Source: Planctomycetota bacterium
GTDB taxonomy: Bacteria; Planctomycetota; Phycisphaerae; WQYP01
Direction: 5' to 3'
NCBI GenBank assembly: GCA_021805985.1
Contig: JAJZDN010000001.1
Location: forward strand, 92,931 to 156,930
Length of the DNA stretch: 64,000 bases
Shown here piece after piece: positions 52,288-60,577 of this stretch. The notes under the pieces were generated by a model, which was not told the origin of the DNA, did not search any database, and saw only the letters and a list, made by a program, of their open reading frames with translations. Both the position numbers and the translations under genes were made by a program. Within the stretch, counting starts at the first letter, position 1. The number at the start of each line of letters is the position of its first letter.

Positions 52288-53400
52288 ATGACGCTGAAAT
52301 TTGAAATTATTGCCCGGGATTCCTCCACCAAGGCCCGTCTGGGTCGCATACATACCCCGCATGGAAGCTTTGATACGCCCGCCTTTATGGCCGTTGGAAC
52401 CCGCGGCAGCGTCAAAGGCCTCACCCCCGATATGCTCCATCAGGCCGGATGCCAGATTATTTTGGGAAATACCTATCATCTTATGTTGCGCCCGGGATCT
52501 GACGTGGTACGCGACTTGGGGGGCTTACAAAAATTTTCCGGTTTTAACGGTCCGATGCTTACCGATTCGGGGGGGTTTCAGGTTTTTTCCCTCTCAGATT
52601 TGCGACATTTTGATCGCGATCACGTGGTGTTTAAATCACATATTGACGGCTCGGCCATTCGCCTGGGGCCAGTGGAATCCATGAAAATACAGCATGAACT
52701 CGGCGCCGATATTGCCATGGCCTTTGATGATTGCCCCCCGGCAGACTGTCCGCCGGAACGGCTGGCCGAGTCGATGGACCGCACGATTCGCTGGGCCGGT
52801 ATATGCCGCGAGGAACATGAAAAGCTTGACCCGGAAAACCGGCAGGCGCTATTTGGCATTGTGCAGGGTGGAACGAATCCGGAGCAGCGGGCGCGTTGTG
52901 CAGAGTCGCTGATTGCCATGGATTTTGATGGCTACGCCCTGGGCGGCTTGGCGGTGGGGGAGGGGCATGACCGCATGATTGCCACCATTGACCATGCCGC
53001 GCCGCTGCTGCCCGAAGCGCGTCCACGATATTTAATGGGTGTCGGATACCCCGTAGATATTCTGGAAGCGGTGAAAAGAGGTGTGGATATGTTTGACTGT
53101 GTACTGCCCACCCGCAACGGCCGTAATGCATTGGCATTTACCTCCGCCGGCCCCATCCGCCTGCGAAACAGCAAGTACATTCGCGATACGAATCCTTTGG
53201 ACGCTTCCTGTGATTGCATGTGCTGTCAGCATTTTTCCCGCGGTTACCTGCGGCACTTATTCGCGGTTGGGGAAATGTTGGGACCAACGCTGATCTCCCT
53301 GCACAACCTGCGCTTCTTCCAACGGTGGATGCTGGACATTCGACAGGCGATACGCGACAATCACGGATCTATGCTCATTGCGCCGGGCATGGCCCAGTGA
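52288..53400 (+). CDS. tgt: Queuine/preQ1 tRNA-guanine transglycosylase
   Basis: The enzyme swaps guanine-34 for preQ1 in GUN tRNAs. It is 370 residues from the ATG at 52288. It opens TLKFEIIARDSSTKARLGR. The active-site block MLTDSGGFQVFSLSDLR carries the Asp. The second Asp lies in VDMFDCVLPTRNGR. The zinc site is CDCMCCQHFSRGYLRHLF. No Shine-Dalgarno precedes the ATG, consistent with a leaderless start. yajC and secDF follow, the classical tgt-yajC-secDF order. Confidence 0.96.
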   Translation: MTLKFEIIARDSSTKARLGRIHTPHGSFDTPAFMAVGTRGSVKGLTPDMLHQAGCQIILGNTYHLMLRPGSDVVRDLGGLQKFSGFNGPMLTDSGGFQVFSLSDLRHFDRDHVVFKSHIDGSAIRLGPVESMKIQHELGADIAMAFDDCPPADCPPERLAESMDRTIRWAGICREEHEKLDPENRQALFGIVQGGTNPEQRARCAESLIAMDFDGYALGGLAVGEGHDRMIATIDHAAPLLPEARPRYLMGVGYPVDILEAVKRGVDMFDCVLPTRNGRNALAFTSAGPIRLRNSKYIRDTNPLDASCDCMCCQHFSRGYLRHLFAVGEMLGPTLISLHNLRFFQRWMLDIRQAIRDNHGSMLIAPGMAQ

Positions 53401-53642
53401 GTAACCTCCGGGAGTTAGGAGTTTGGAATTGGGAGTTTGGAAGCGAGCCGGCGAGATGTCGGCGGGATAGGGCGGCCTTGGCCGTTTGCAACGAATTGTT
53501 ACGGAAGTAATAGGTTTTGGATGTCATTTGAATTTGGGATATGAAAAGTTACCAGGGTGAACAAGAATGGCAGGTAAATCGTGAGCCATTCTAACTCCCA
53601 ACTTCTAACTCCTTAATTCTCGTCCCCTTTTGGAGATTTTCC
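53401..53642. repeat. tgt-yajC spacer with GAGTT minisatellite in inverted orientation
   Basis: GGAGTTAGGAGTTTGG-like sequence at 53411-53440 and its rough complement at 53592-53615 (AACTCCCAACTTCTAACTCC) form an imperfect inverted repeat about 150 bp apart. No coding frame is supported in this spacer. Confidence 0.5.
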
Positions 53643-54248
53643 ATGAAATCATGGATCGTATTTGCTTTGTTGTGTCTTTCCTGTGCACTTTTTGGAGCAC
53701 CATCGCTGGCCACGGCTGCAGCACAGCCGACCATTGCTACGGCCAAGCCCGTTGCGGGCACCGGGGCGGCCGTCGCACCCACGGCCGCGACACCGGCCCC
53801 AACCGTCGCTCCGACAGCGGCACTGCCAACTGCATCCACGACCGCCGCAGCTCCGGCCGCCGCAGCTCCGGCCGCCGCAACTCCGGCCACCGCACCTGCT
53901 GGCGGTTCAAGCACAACTGCCGCCACCAGTCAGCCGGCCCAGCCGCCGGAAACGTTAACCAGTGAGATTATGAGCTTCGCGCCGCTGGCGTTGATGCTCA
54001 TTGTGGTGTTTTTTTTCATGAGTTCCGGACGCAAACGCGAACAGAAGAAGCGCGATCAAATGTACAACGGCTTGAAGCGCGGGGCCCGTGTGGTAACCGC
54101 GGGCGGTTTGATTGCTTCGGTGGTTGAGGTTCGCGATGATGAAGTGGTCTTGAAAGTTGATGAGGCCAACAACATCAAAGAGCGCTATACCAAATCAGCG
54201 ATTATTAAAGTGCTGGATGAAGGTGACGCGGCCCCGGATAAAGCCTGA
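53643..54248 (+). CDS. yajC: Sec translocon accessory YajC with signal peptide and Ala/Pro-rich linker
   Basis: YajC binds SecDF. The 201-residue protein is about twice the E. coli length. Residues 1-24 are a signal-like leader (SWIVFALLCLSCALFGAPSLATA). Residues about 25-100 are Ala/Pro/Thr-rich, partly encoded by three 15-bp tandem repeats (53842-53886). The YajC core begins at about 105 with a transmembrane helix (LALMLIVVFFFMSSGRKREQKKRDQM) and the conserved GARVVTAGGLIASVVEV. GGAG lies 9 nt before the ATG. Confidence 0.9.
   Translation: MKSWIVFALLCLSCALFGAPSLATAAAQPTIATAKPVAGTGAAVAPTAATPAPTVAPTAALPTASTTAAAPAAAAPAAATPATAPAGGSSTTAATSQPAQPPETLTSEIMSFAPLALMLIVVFFFMSSGRKREQKKRDQMYNGLKRGARVVTAGGLIASVVEVRDDEVVLKVDEANNIKERYTKSAIIKVLDEGDAAPDKA
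53842..53886 (+). repeat. Three tandem 15-bp repeats inside yajC
   Basis: The unit CCGCCGCAGCTCCGG is present as two exact copies and one with a single change. It encodes an Ala/Pro repeat. Confidence 0.85.
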
Positions 54249-54334
54249 TCGCGATGTCCGGCTTATGGACCCGGTAGCGCCGGGGGGTACACAATGGCGG
54301 GCCGCCGCGGCGGCCGGAGAATTCTGGAAACACA

Positions 54335-57300
54335 ATGAAATACAATCTGCTTTCCCGTTTTATTCTGATCTTCGGTGCCATTGCTTTGGCGCTGTTCTGT
54401 ATTTTTTCTAAGGGCCTCAATGGCGGTATTGATCTGTCGGGTGGAACCGACCTGATCTATCAGCTTAATGTGCCGCCAGGATACAAAGGTGATCCCAATG
54501 TCCTGGCCCAGCAGGTGATTTCCGTATTACGCCAGCGCGTGGATCCCGAGAATGTGCATAATCTGGTCTGGCGCGTGCTCGCCGGTGAACGCATTGAAAT
54601 CCAGATGCCGTTGGCCAGTGCCGCGTCGCGACAAGCCCAAAGCAATTATCAGAACCTTGTTGATAAGCTTCTGGCGGATAATATCATGCCCTCCCAGATC
54701 GGCGCGGCGATGGCATTATCGGGAACTCAGCGGCAGGCCCAGATAAAAGTTCTCGCCCAGGGCAATCCCGCACGTTTAGCCCTGCTGAAAACGCTGGCCA
54801 CGCGCTATGACGCTTTGGCCGCCGCCCGAAAAGTTGCCGCCAAATTTACCAACGATCCGCAAAATATGCCGGCTCATGATATTGCGTTGTTAAACAACAC
54901 GACTGCCGCTTACCAGAAGACCTTGCGAAAAGTGCTGGCCTTTAATGTCAACGTGCAGCATCTGGCGAATCTGCTTTCGTCCACCTATGGCCGCAAAAAC
55001 CCCCAGGCGCAGGCCGCCTTAAGTGATCTGATCAAACGCCATTCAGATCGGGACAAATTAATTCTCCAAATTCAAGCCGCCTACAAGCAGGTCCGACTAC
55101 ACAGCGCCGGTCTGGATAGCCCGCAGGAACTCGAACGCATGTTGCGCGGTGCGGGTGTTTTGGACTTCCGAATTACGGTTAATCCGCAGAATGCCGGTGC
55201 CCAGCGGGCGCTGGCGCAGTTGGCCACCAAGGGGCCGCATAATGGCTACACCCCTGCCGGGACTGCGTGGTTTGAAGTTGATCCGCGCGATGGCAAAGAT
55301 ATTTTGCGATCGCGCGAACTGTACGCTGTGGGGCAATATGAAGGTCAACATTACATCCTGCTGTACACCAACAGTGCCCGCGCTTTAACCCATGGTGCCA
55401 ACCGTGCCCACTGGCAGGTCAGCAACGCCCAATTGCAAACCGATCCACAGACCGGCGAATTGGCGGTGGGATTCAACTTGGATACCGTCGGTGCCGCGTT
55501 CATGCGCGCGCTTACCAGCCATAACATTCATCGTGATATGGCTATTTTGCTGGATGGTAAGGCCATCACCGCCCCCACGATCCAAAGCACCATCGCCGGT
55601 TCGGGGCAAATCACCCTGGGAATGCCATCCGCCCGCAACCCCGCCAAGGATATTCAACAGCAAGGTCAATTGCTGGTGCAAACCCTTAACGCTGGGTCCT
55701 TGCCGGCCACACTGCAATCACAACCCATCTCCGTGCAGACCATCGGTGCCACGCTCGGTGCCGACAACCTCAAGGCCGGTTTGCGAAGTGCGGTCATCGC
55801 GGTGATTGTCGTCCTGGGCTTCATGTTTGTTTATTACACCATCACCGGCTTGTTTGCTGACGTGGCGTTGATCCTGAATTTGCTTCTGACGCTGGGCGTG
55901 ATGGCTCTCATACATGCCACGTTCACCTTGCCTGGAATCGCCGGCGTGGTTTTGACCCTGGGTATGGCGGTGGATGCCAACATCCTTATTAATGAGCGTA
56001 TCCGCGAGGAAATTCATAAGGGTGCGTCGCTTTGGCTGGCGGTTAAACAGGGGTATGACCGCGTATTCTGGACCATTTTTGATGCCAATTTAACCACCTC
56101 ACTAACCAGTATCGTCCTGATAGTCATGGGATCGGAAGATGTTAAAGGCTTCGGTATTACCCTGTTAATCGGCTTGGCAGTGCACATGTTCACCGCTTTA
56201 TTTGTCACCCGCACGCTGATGATTGCGGCCATTCGGGCCGGCATCATGCGGAAAATTGATGATCTTTCCATACAGGAATATTTCCGCGATCTGTTTACCT
56301 TTACCTGGCTTAAAGGCCGGTGGCCGTTTATGCGGGTCTTTACCGTTACTAATTTTGACTGGATCGGCAAGCGACGGATTTTCTGGGTGATTTCCGGAAT
56401 CATCATGATTGCTGGAATCCTCACATTTATCGCGCGCGGCAATAAAAAATATGACACTGAATTTAATGGCGGCACGCAAGTTACGTTGCAATTGCGCCCC
56501 GGCTTGCAGATGTCCGTCTCGGCGGTCCGTAAACGTGTGCAGAGTATTGGCCGGCAGGACACTCATCTTAAAGCTCTGCGCCATGCTACGGTCTATTCCG
56601 TCGGCACGCATCACAACCAGTTCGTGATTATTACCAGTATCGTCAATCCGCCGCAAAATAAGGCGGCACCAACTGCAGCTTCCACCGCGCCATCCGACGT
56701 GCCGGTGCAGCAGCTTACGCACGCTTTGGAAACGCAATTTGCGGATTCCATTAAGGTAACGCGCACGCTGAAATTTATGCATGTGGCTGTCCGATCCCGG
56801 CATATTCAGGACCTGCTGGATGATCATACCGTCATGCCCATTACGCATGCCAACCTCACCAATATGGCCCCCGGCCTACCCCGCGCGGACATTGGTGATT
56901 TCCGTGGGGGTGTGGCGATTTTTCTGCGGCACATCAGTCCCGCGCAAAGCGCGTCGGAAATTGAATCGCGCATCCGGGCGATGAGTCAGGAACCGGATTT
57001 TGCTGCTCTGCAATACCGCCCATTTAGAGTCATTGCACTTCAGTACGCACCAGCGGCACCGGGTCAAAAGCCTGCCGCCACCGATGCTGTGGTGGTCGCT
57101 TCCGACCCCAGTTTGCTTTATCGCGCGGACAATACAGGCGCGGTTTCGCAATGGAAATCCCAAGTTGCCGCCCCTGAATGGCGCATCGTCCGTACCGCGT
57201 TGACTACCTCCGGCGGACTGGCGGGGGTAACAAGTTTTGCCCCGCAGGTGGCCAGCGAGGCGCGGCTCAATGCTGTGATGTCGGTTCTGGTATCGCTGCT

Positions 57301-57859
57301 GCTGATTGTGGCCTATGTATGGATCCGATTTGGTGGTGTGCGCTACGGCTTTGGTGTCATATTCTCGTTGCTGCACGATGCTATCGTCGCCGTTGCCGCA
57401 ACCGTTTTAGCGGTGTATATCCACCGGACCTGGTTCGGGCATTTTATGCTCGTGGATAATTTTAAGATCAACATGACCATGATCGCCGCCTATCTAACCA
57501 TTATTGGTTACAGTGTTAACGATACGATTGTTATTTTTGACCGCGTGCGTGAAAACCGCGGCCGGTCCCGTCAACCACTGACCGCCAAACTTGTTAACGA
57601 CTCCATTAATCAGTGCTTTGGCCGAACCATTTGGACCACGTTTACGGTATTTTCGGTGGTGCTGATTTTGTATATCTGGGGCGGCCAGGGTGTGCATGGC
57701 TTCGCATACGCCATGCTCATCGGGGTGATCACGGGTGCTTATAGTACTTTAGCAATTGCATCCCCGATGCTGCTGCACATGAAAGACGCCCCGGTAAAAA
57801 AAGCGATTCCGGATAATCCGTATAAAGGTGGCGACAAGGAACTCACAGCAGGCGGCTAG
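54335..57859 (+). CDS. secDF: SecD-SecF fusion protein translocase subunit
   Basis: This proton-driven accessory of SecYEG is fused into one 1174-residue chain. SecD starts with a transmembrane helix and the motif GGIDLSGGTDLIYQL. The P1 periplasmic part (about 60-475) is long. A block of five helices follows (about 480-630, with GVVLTLGMAVDANILINERIREE). SecF begins near 665 with WVISGIIMIAGILTF and DTEFNGGTQV, and ends with GYSVNDTIVIFDRVREN and five more helices. It is about 230 residues longer than E. coli SecD plus SecF together. It follows yajC by 86 bp. Confidence 0.95.
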   Translation: MKYNLLSRFILIFGAIALALFCIFSKGLNGGIDLSGGTDLIYQLNVPPGYKGDPNVLAQQVISVLRQRVDPENVHNLVWRVLAGERIEIQMPLASAASRQAQSNYQNLVDKLLADNIMPSQIGAAMALSGTQRQAQIKVLAQGNPARLALLKTLATRYDALAAARKVAAKFTNDPQNMPAHDIALLNNTTAAYQKTLRKVLAFNVNVQHLANLLSSTYGRKNPQAQAALSDLIKRHSDRDKLILQIQAAYKQVRLHSAGLDSPQELERMLRGAGVLDFRITVNPQNAGAQRALAQLATKGPHNGYTPAGTAWFEVDPRDGKDILRSRELYAVGQYEGQHYILLYTNSARALTHGANRAHWQVSNAQLQTDPQTGELAVGFNLDTVGAAFMRALTSHNIHRDMAILLDGKAITAPTIQSTIAGSGQITLGMPSARNPAKDIQQQGQLLVQTLNAGSLPATLQSQPISVQTIGATLGADNLKAGLRSAVIAVIVVLGFMFVYYTITGLFADVALILNLLLTLGVMALIHATFTLPGIAGVVLTLGMAVDANILINERIREEIHKGASLWLAVKQGYDRVFWTIFDANLTTSLTSIVLIVMGSEDVKGFGITLLIGLAVHMFTALFVTRTLMIAAIRAGIMRKIDDLSIQEYFRDLFTFTWLKGRWPFMRVFTVTNFDWIGKRRIFWVISGIIMIAGILTFIARGNKKYDTEFNGGTQVTLQLRPGLQMSVSAVRKRVQSIGRQDTHLKALRHATVYSVGTHHNQFVIITSIVNPPQNKAAPTAASTAPSDVPVQQLTHALETQFADSIKVTRTLKFMHVAVRSRHIQDLLDDHTVMPITHANLTNMAPGLPRADIGDFRGGVAIFLRHISPAQSASEIESRIRAMSQEPDFAALQYRPFRVIALQYAPAAPGQKPAATDAVVVASDPSLLYRADNTGAVSQWKSQVAAPEWRIVRTALTTSGGLAGVTSFAPQVASEARLNAVMSVLVSLLLIVAYVWIRFGGVRYGFGVIFSLLHDAIVAVAATVLAVYIHRTWFGHFMLVDNFKINMTMIAAYLTIIGYSVNDTIVIFDRVRENRGRSRQPLTAKLVNDSINQCFGRTIWTTFTVFSVVLILYIWGGQGVHGFAYAMLIGVITGAYSTLAIASPMLLHMKDAPVKKAIPDNPYKGGDKELTAGG

Positions 57860-57891
57860 GAGCCTACATAATGGGATTCCGGGGAGTCTTA

Positions 57892-58404
57892 ATGACGCGT
57901 GAATATCGACTAACCTGCCAGCTCTGGATTCCCCTGCCTTTGGAAAAGATTTTTCCGTTTTTCTCCGATGCGGGAAATCTTTCCCGGATAACCCCGCCAT
58001 GGTTGAAGTTCACCATCCGCACGCCGGGCGATATCCTCATGCGGGATGGCACCCTCATCGACTACACCATCAACTGGTTGCGCCTGCCGATCCGTTGGAA
58101 AACGCGCATCGCCATGTACAATCCGCCCCGACAATTCCGTGATGAGCAGCTCCAGGGGCCGTACCTGAAATGGGTTCATACGCATCGCTTCTGGCCCGAA
58201 GATCACGGGACCGTTATTTTTGATGAGGTGCTTTATCGCCTGCCGTTGGGATCATTGGGAGTTCTGGCGCACCACCTGGTGGTGCGACGGCAACTTACGG
58301 AAATATTTACCTTCCGCCAGCGCGTTATTCCCGAGCTGCTGCTGGGTGACCAGAGCATCAAAGCCAGACTGATGGAACCGGTGACCATTCATCGGCAGGC
58401 GTGA
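57892..58404 (+). CDS. SRPBCC-fold protein (polyketide cyclase/ligand-binding type)
   Basis: The 170-residue protein starts at ATG 57892 (GGGGAG 5-7 nt upstream); an ATG 21 bp earlier also has AGGAG. The sequence LPLEKIFPFFSDAGNLSRITPPWLKF is the classical opening of SRPBCC 'cell-division inhibitor/YfcH-associated' ligand-binding proteins. FRDEQLQGPYLKWVHTHRF and TVIFDEVLYRLPLG match later strands. The ligand is unknown. It is likely co-transcribed with secDF, 32 bp upstream. Confidence 0.8.
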   Translation: MTREYRLTCQLWIPLPLEKIFPFFSDAGNLSRITPPWLKFTIRTPGDILMRDGTLIDYTINWLRLPIRWKTRIAMYNPPRQFRDEQLQGPYLKWVHTHRFWPEDHGTVIFDEVLYRLPLGSLGVLAHHLVVRRQLTEIFTFRQRVIPELLLGDQSIKARLMEPVTIHRQA

Positions 58405-58436
58405 CGCCCGCAACGGTGCGGTTAATTTTCCATTTT

Positions 58437-59180
58437 TCAATGTGCCGGCGGCACGGCCAATGCCCGCAATGGATTTTTATGTACCCGCACCGCAAGTGGC
58501 ATCGAATTAAGCTGTGAACATAAATCAATATCATCTTCCAAGCCACTCTCAATGATATTGATCCCGCCAGCACCGAGTCGTAAGGCCGCGGCCAGCCGCT
58601 CGCGCACGGAGGCAAAGCAATGGTACGCCATCCATGCGCTGTCGGTGTAGGGCAGATCAATGCGGTAGGTTCCCCCGAGCAGATGCCACAAAACCGCGCC
58701 AGCCCCGATGACATCTTCCTGGGATATCTGGCCATCGGTTCCCGCCAGTACCATAAGTGTATGCAGATGATCCAGTTGCCCCTTTAACGCTTCTGCAGTC
58801 GCCTGGGCATTAAGCAGGGATCCGATGAAAATGTCAGCCGCCGTCTGTGCAGCTACTACGGCACGGGTACCATTGGTGGTGCTTAACAGCACCGATGCTC
58901 CACCGACGCGGTGCGTCTGATATTCGGCGGGGGAATTGCCCAGGTCAAAGCCCGGCACCATCATGCAGCCGCGTTCTCCCGCGGAAAGTACAGGCGGCGG
59001 CACGTGGCCACGGGCGTGGAGAACCGCATCCACATCAGAAAATAACCTTACTTCCCGTGCTCCGTTGTGTAGCGCCGTAACAATGGTGCTGCTGGCACGT
59101 AAAACATCAAATACGACAACCTGACTTTGCGGTAGCAGCATCTCGTTGAGCATGGCAGGTAGCATTACAACATCAATCAT
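58437..59180 (-). CDS. comB: 2-phosphosulfolactate phosphatase family protein (ComB)
   Basis: The 247-residue protein starts at ATG 59180, chosen because GAGG lies 6 nt upstream; two ATG codons further 5' are open. Family blocks are VVVFDVLRASSTIVTAL, GERGCMMVPGFDLGNSPAEY, LLSTTNGTRAVVAAQ and EDVIGAGAVLWHLL. ComB hydrolyses 2-phosphosulfolactate in coenzyme M synthesis in archaea. In bacteria the role is less clear. It converges with the SRPBCC gene. Confidence 0.85.
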   Translation of the reverse strand: MIDVVMLPAMLNEMLLPQSQVVVFDVLRASSTIVTALHNGAREVRLFSDVDAVLHARGHVPPPVLSAGERGCMMVPGFDLGNSPAEYQTHRVGGASVLLSTTNGTRAVVAAQTAADIFIGSLLNAQATAEALKGQLDHLHTLMVLAGTDGQISQEDVIGAGAVLWHLLGGTYRIDLPYTDSAWMAYHCFASVRERLAAALRLGAGGINIIESGLEDDIDLCSQLNSMPLAVRVHKNPLRALAVPPAH

Positions 59181-59238
59181 AGACATCCTCATCCAAAGCA
59201 GAAGATATCATACCGCAACCGCAATTTTAACGGTTAAC

Positions 59239-59266
59239 TTGACTTCGCCAATGAACTGGATATACT
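59239..59266 (+). promoter_or_regulatory. Near-consensus sigma-70 promoter of the structured RNA
   Basis: TTGACT (59239-59244) and TATACT (59261-59266) are 16 bp apart. The predicted start is near 59272-59274, just before the first hairpin. Confidence 0.75.
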
Positions 59267-59271
59267 GCTTC

Positions 59272-59553
59272 AACGCTTGTGGAGCAAGCCCGCCGACTGT
59301 TATTAAGCGGTAGCGGGGCTGATCTTCAATCGTATATCCGGGTTCGTTCGTCACTTAAGGCGGACGAAAGTAGTAATGAACCGGTTTATAAAAGTAAGCC
59401 GGTTATTTATTATGAGGTCGTACGTCATTTTGGCGGAGGAGCGAAACGGACCTCGGATGCAGTAGATTTTGAAACTGCCGCCACCGTGTGGGTTCCCACT
59501 TTGCCCACACGAAAGCTGTCGCGCCCCACTCGGCAGCCCGTGGCGGCTTTTTT
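59272..59553 (+). ncRNA. Structured RNA of about 280 nt, unassigned (or trmB leader)
   Basis: A strong promoter, dense base pairing and a T-tract end define a transcript. Stems seen: GCTTGT/GCAAGC (59275-59289), AGCCCGC/GCGGGGCT (about 59287-59320), a nested CCGGGTTC/GAACCGG with inner TTCGTC/GACGAA (about 59338-59393), AACCGG/CCGGTT (59389-59404) and GAGGTC/GACCTC (about 59414-59454). The 3' end is a three-way junction: outer stem 59477-59484 with 59540-59547 (8 bp), hairpins 59486-59492/59504-59510 (7 bp) and 59515-59521/59531-59537 (7 bp), then six T. CTGCCG (59475-59480) can instead pair with CGGCAG (59531-59536), disrupting that terminator, so it could be a switch. I found no hallmark of tmRNA, RNase P RNA, SRP RNA or 6S RNA. 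Confidence 0.65.
59477..59553 (+). terminator. Three-way-junction intrinsic terminator
   Basis: Two perfect or near-perfect hairpins are enclosed by GCCGCCAC/GTGGCGGC and followed by TTTTTT (59548-59553). It ends 67 bp before the trmB start. Confidence 0.75.
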
Positions 59554-59620
59554 ATTGCCGCATTTTCTGACCTTGCATTGTTTACTCTTTTCCGAATTTT
59601 CCCTGTTCAAGGATTTTTCA

Positions 59621-60247
59621 TTGGCATTAAAGCCTAATTTAATTCCGGAACCCGCGTTACTTCTTGTCCCGGATGATGCGGGTATGCTTTCCTGGCGGGA
59701 TATTTTTCTTAATGATCATCCCGTACAAATGGAGATTGGGTCCGGAAAAGGCACGTTCCTTCTCGCCGCTGCTACTGAATTTCCCAATCATAATTTTATC
59801 GGAATCGAGTGGGCACGAGCCTATTGTGATTTTGCCGCGGATCGTATCCGGCGGCATCAACTTCCCAATGCCCGCATGGTTCGCGCCGATGCGAACTGGT
59901 GGATTCGGGCCCATGTGCCGGACCAGTCGCTCCATGCCCTGCATGTTTACTTTCCTGATCCGTGGCCCAAAGCCCGCCACCATAAACGCCGGCTGATTCA
60001 AACACCTTTTCTTCTCCACGCGGTGCGCATTCTTGTGCCGGGCGGCGTCCTACGCATCGTCACCGATCACGCCGGTTATTTTGAACACATTCGCACGGTA
60101 TGTTCCGAATTCAAAGCTTTGCACATCATTGATTTTGTGCCCCCGTTGCCCACCGCCGATGGGCTGCTGGTGGGCACCAATTTTGAAAAAAAATACATTC
60201 TGCAAAACCGAAGTTTCAACAGCATCGCCCTGAAAAAGCCGGAATAG
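59621..60247 (+). CDS. trmB: tRNA (guanine-N7-)-methyltransferase
   Basis: The enzyme makes m7G46 in tRNA. The start chosen is TTG 59621 with AAGGA 7 nt upstream, giving 208 residues, the normal length; the frame is open to 59279 but that part is non-coding RNA. The SAM motif is MEIGSGKGTFLLAAA, then IGIEWARAY. The signature LHVYFPDPWPKARHHKRRLIQ is diagnostic. Expression may depend on read-through of the terminator just upstream. Confidence 0.93.
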   Translation: MALKPNLIPEPALLLVPDDAGMLSWRDIFLNDHPVQMEIGSGKGTFLLAAATEFPNHNFIGIEWARAYCDFAADRIRRHQLPNARMVRADANWWIRAHVPDQSLHALHVYFPDPWPKARHHKRRLIQTPFLLHAVRILVPGGVLRIVTDHAGYFEHIRTVCSEFKALHIIDFVPPLPTADGLLVGTNFEKKYILQNRSFNSIALKKPE

Positions 60248-60577
60248 CAACGCGTGCTCTCACCGTACCGTAACGCAGATAATTACCCCGACTGCGTTTC
60301 CTGCCCCGCCCTGGAAAAACCCTTAGCGCAATGCGGCAGCATTGCGTTGGGTGCGGAATGGGGTTTGGTTGAATAACTTCGCACATTCCCCGTCGCATTG
60401 GGATTGCATCACCTTCTGTCGCCCCCGGTTTCACTATGACGGGGCGCGCGGTCAGCGGCTGCAATCCATTGCACTGCAACGTACACAAGAGGCCGCTGGC
60501 TATTTTCCCAACAAACCCATAAAGGGTTTGAACCAGATGTGGGCCATGAGGTGGTAACTGTAAAGGTTTGGATGGCA
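60248..60577. other. Convergent spacer with a strong hairpin
   Basis: This 330-bp stretch has no supported gene. CGCAATGC-GGCA-GCATTGCG (about 60328-60347) is a perfect 8-bp stem with a 4-nt loop that could terminate one or both converging transcripts, though no good T-tract follows. Confidence 0.45.

Noticed and set aside
59272..59553. Identity of the structured RNA as tmRNA, RNase P RNA, SRP RNA or 6S RNA
   Set aside because: No CCA/T-loop end, no GAGGAAAGUCC or ACAGAA blocks, no GGAAGCAGCC SRP loop, and the fold is not a single long 6S rod.
59279..59620. In-frame N-terminal extension of TrmB by 114 residues
   Set aside because: The segment has no family resemblance, no ribosome binding site, and contains a promoter-driven set of stems and a terminator; AAGGA plus TTG at 59621 gives the normal TrmB length.
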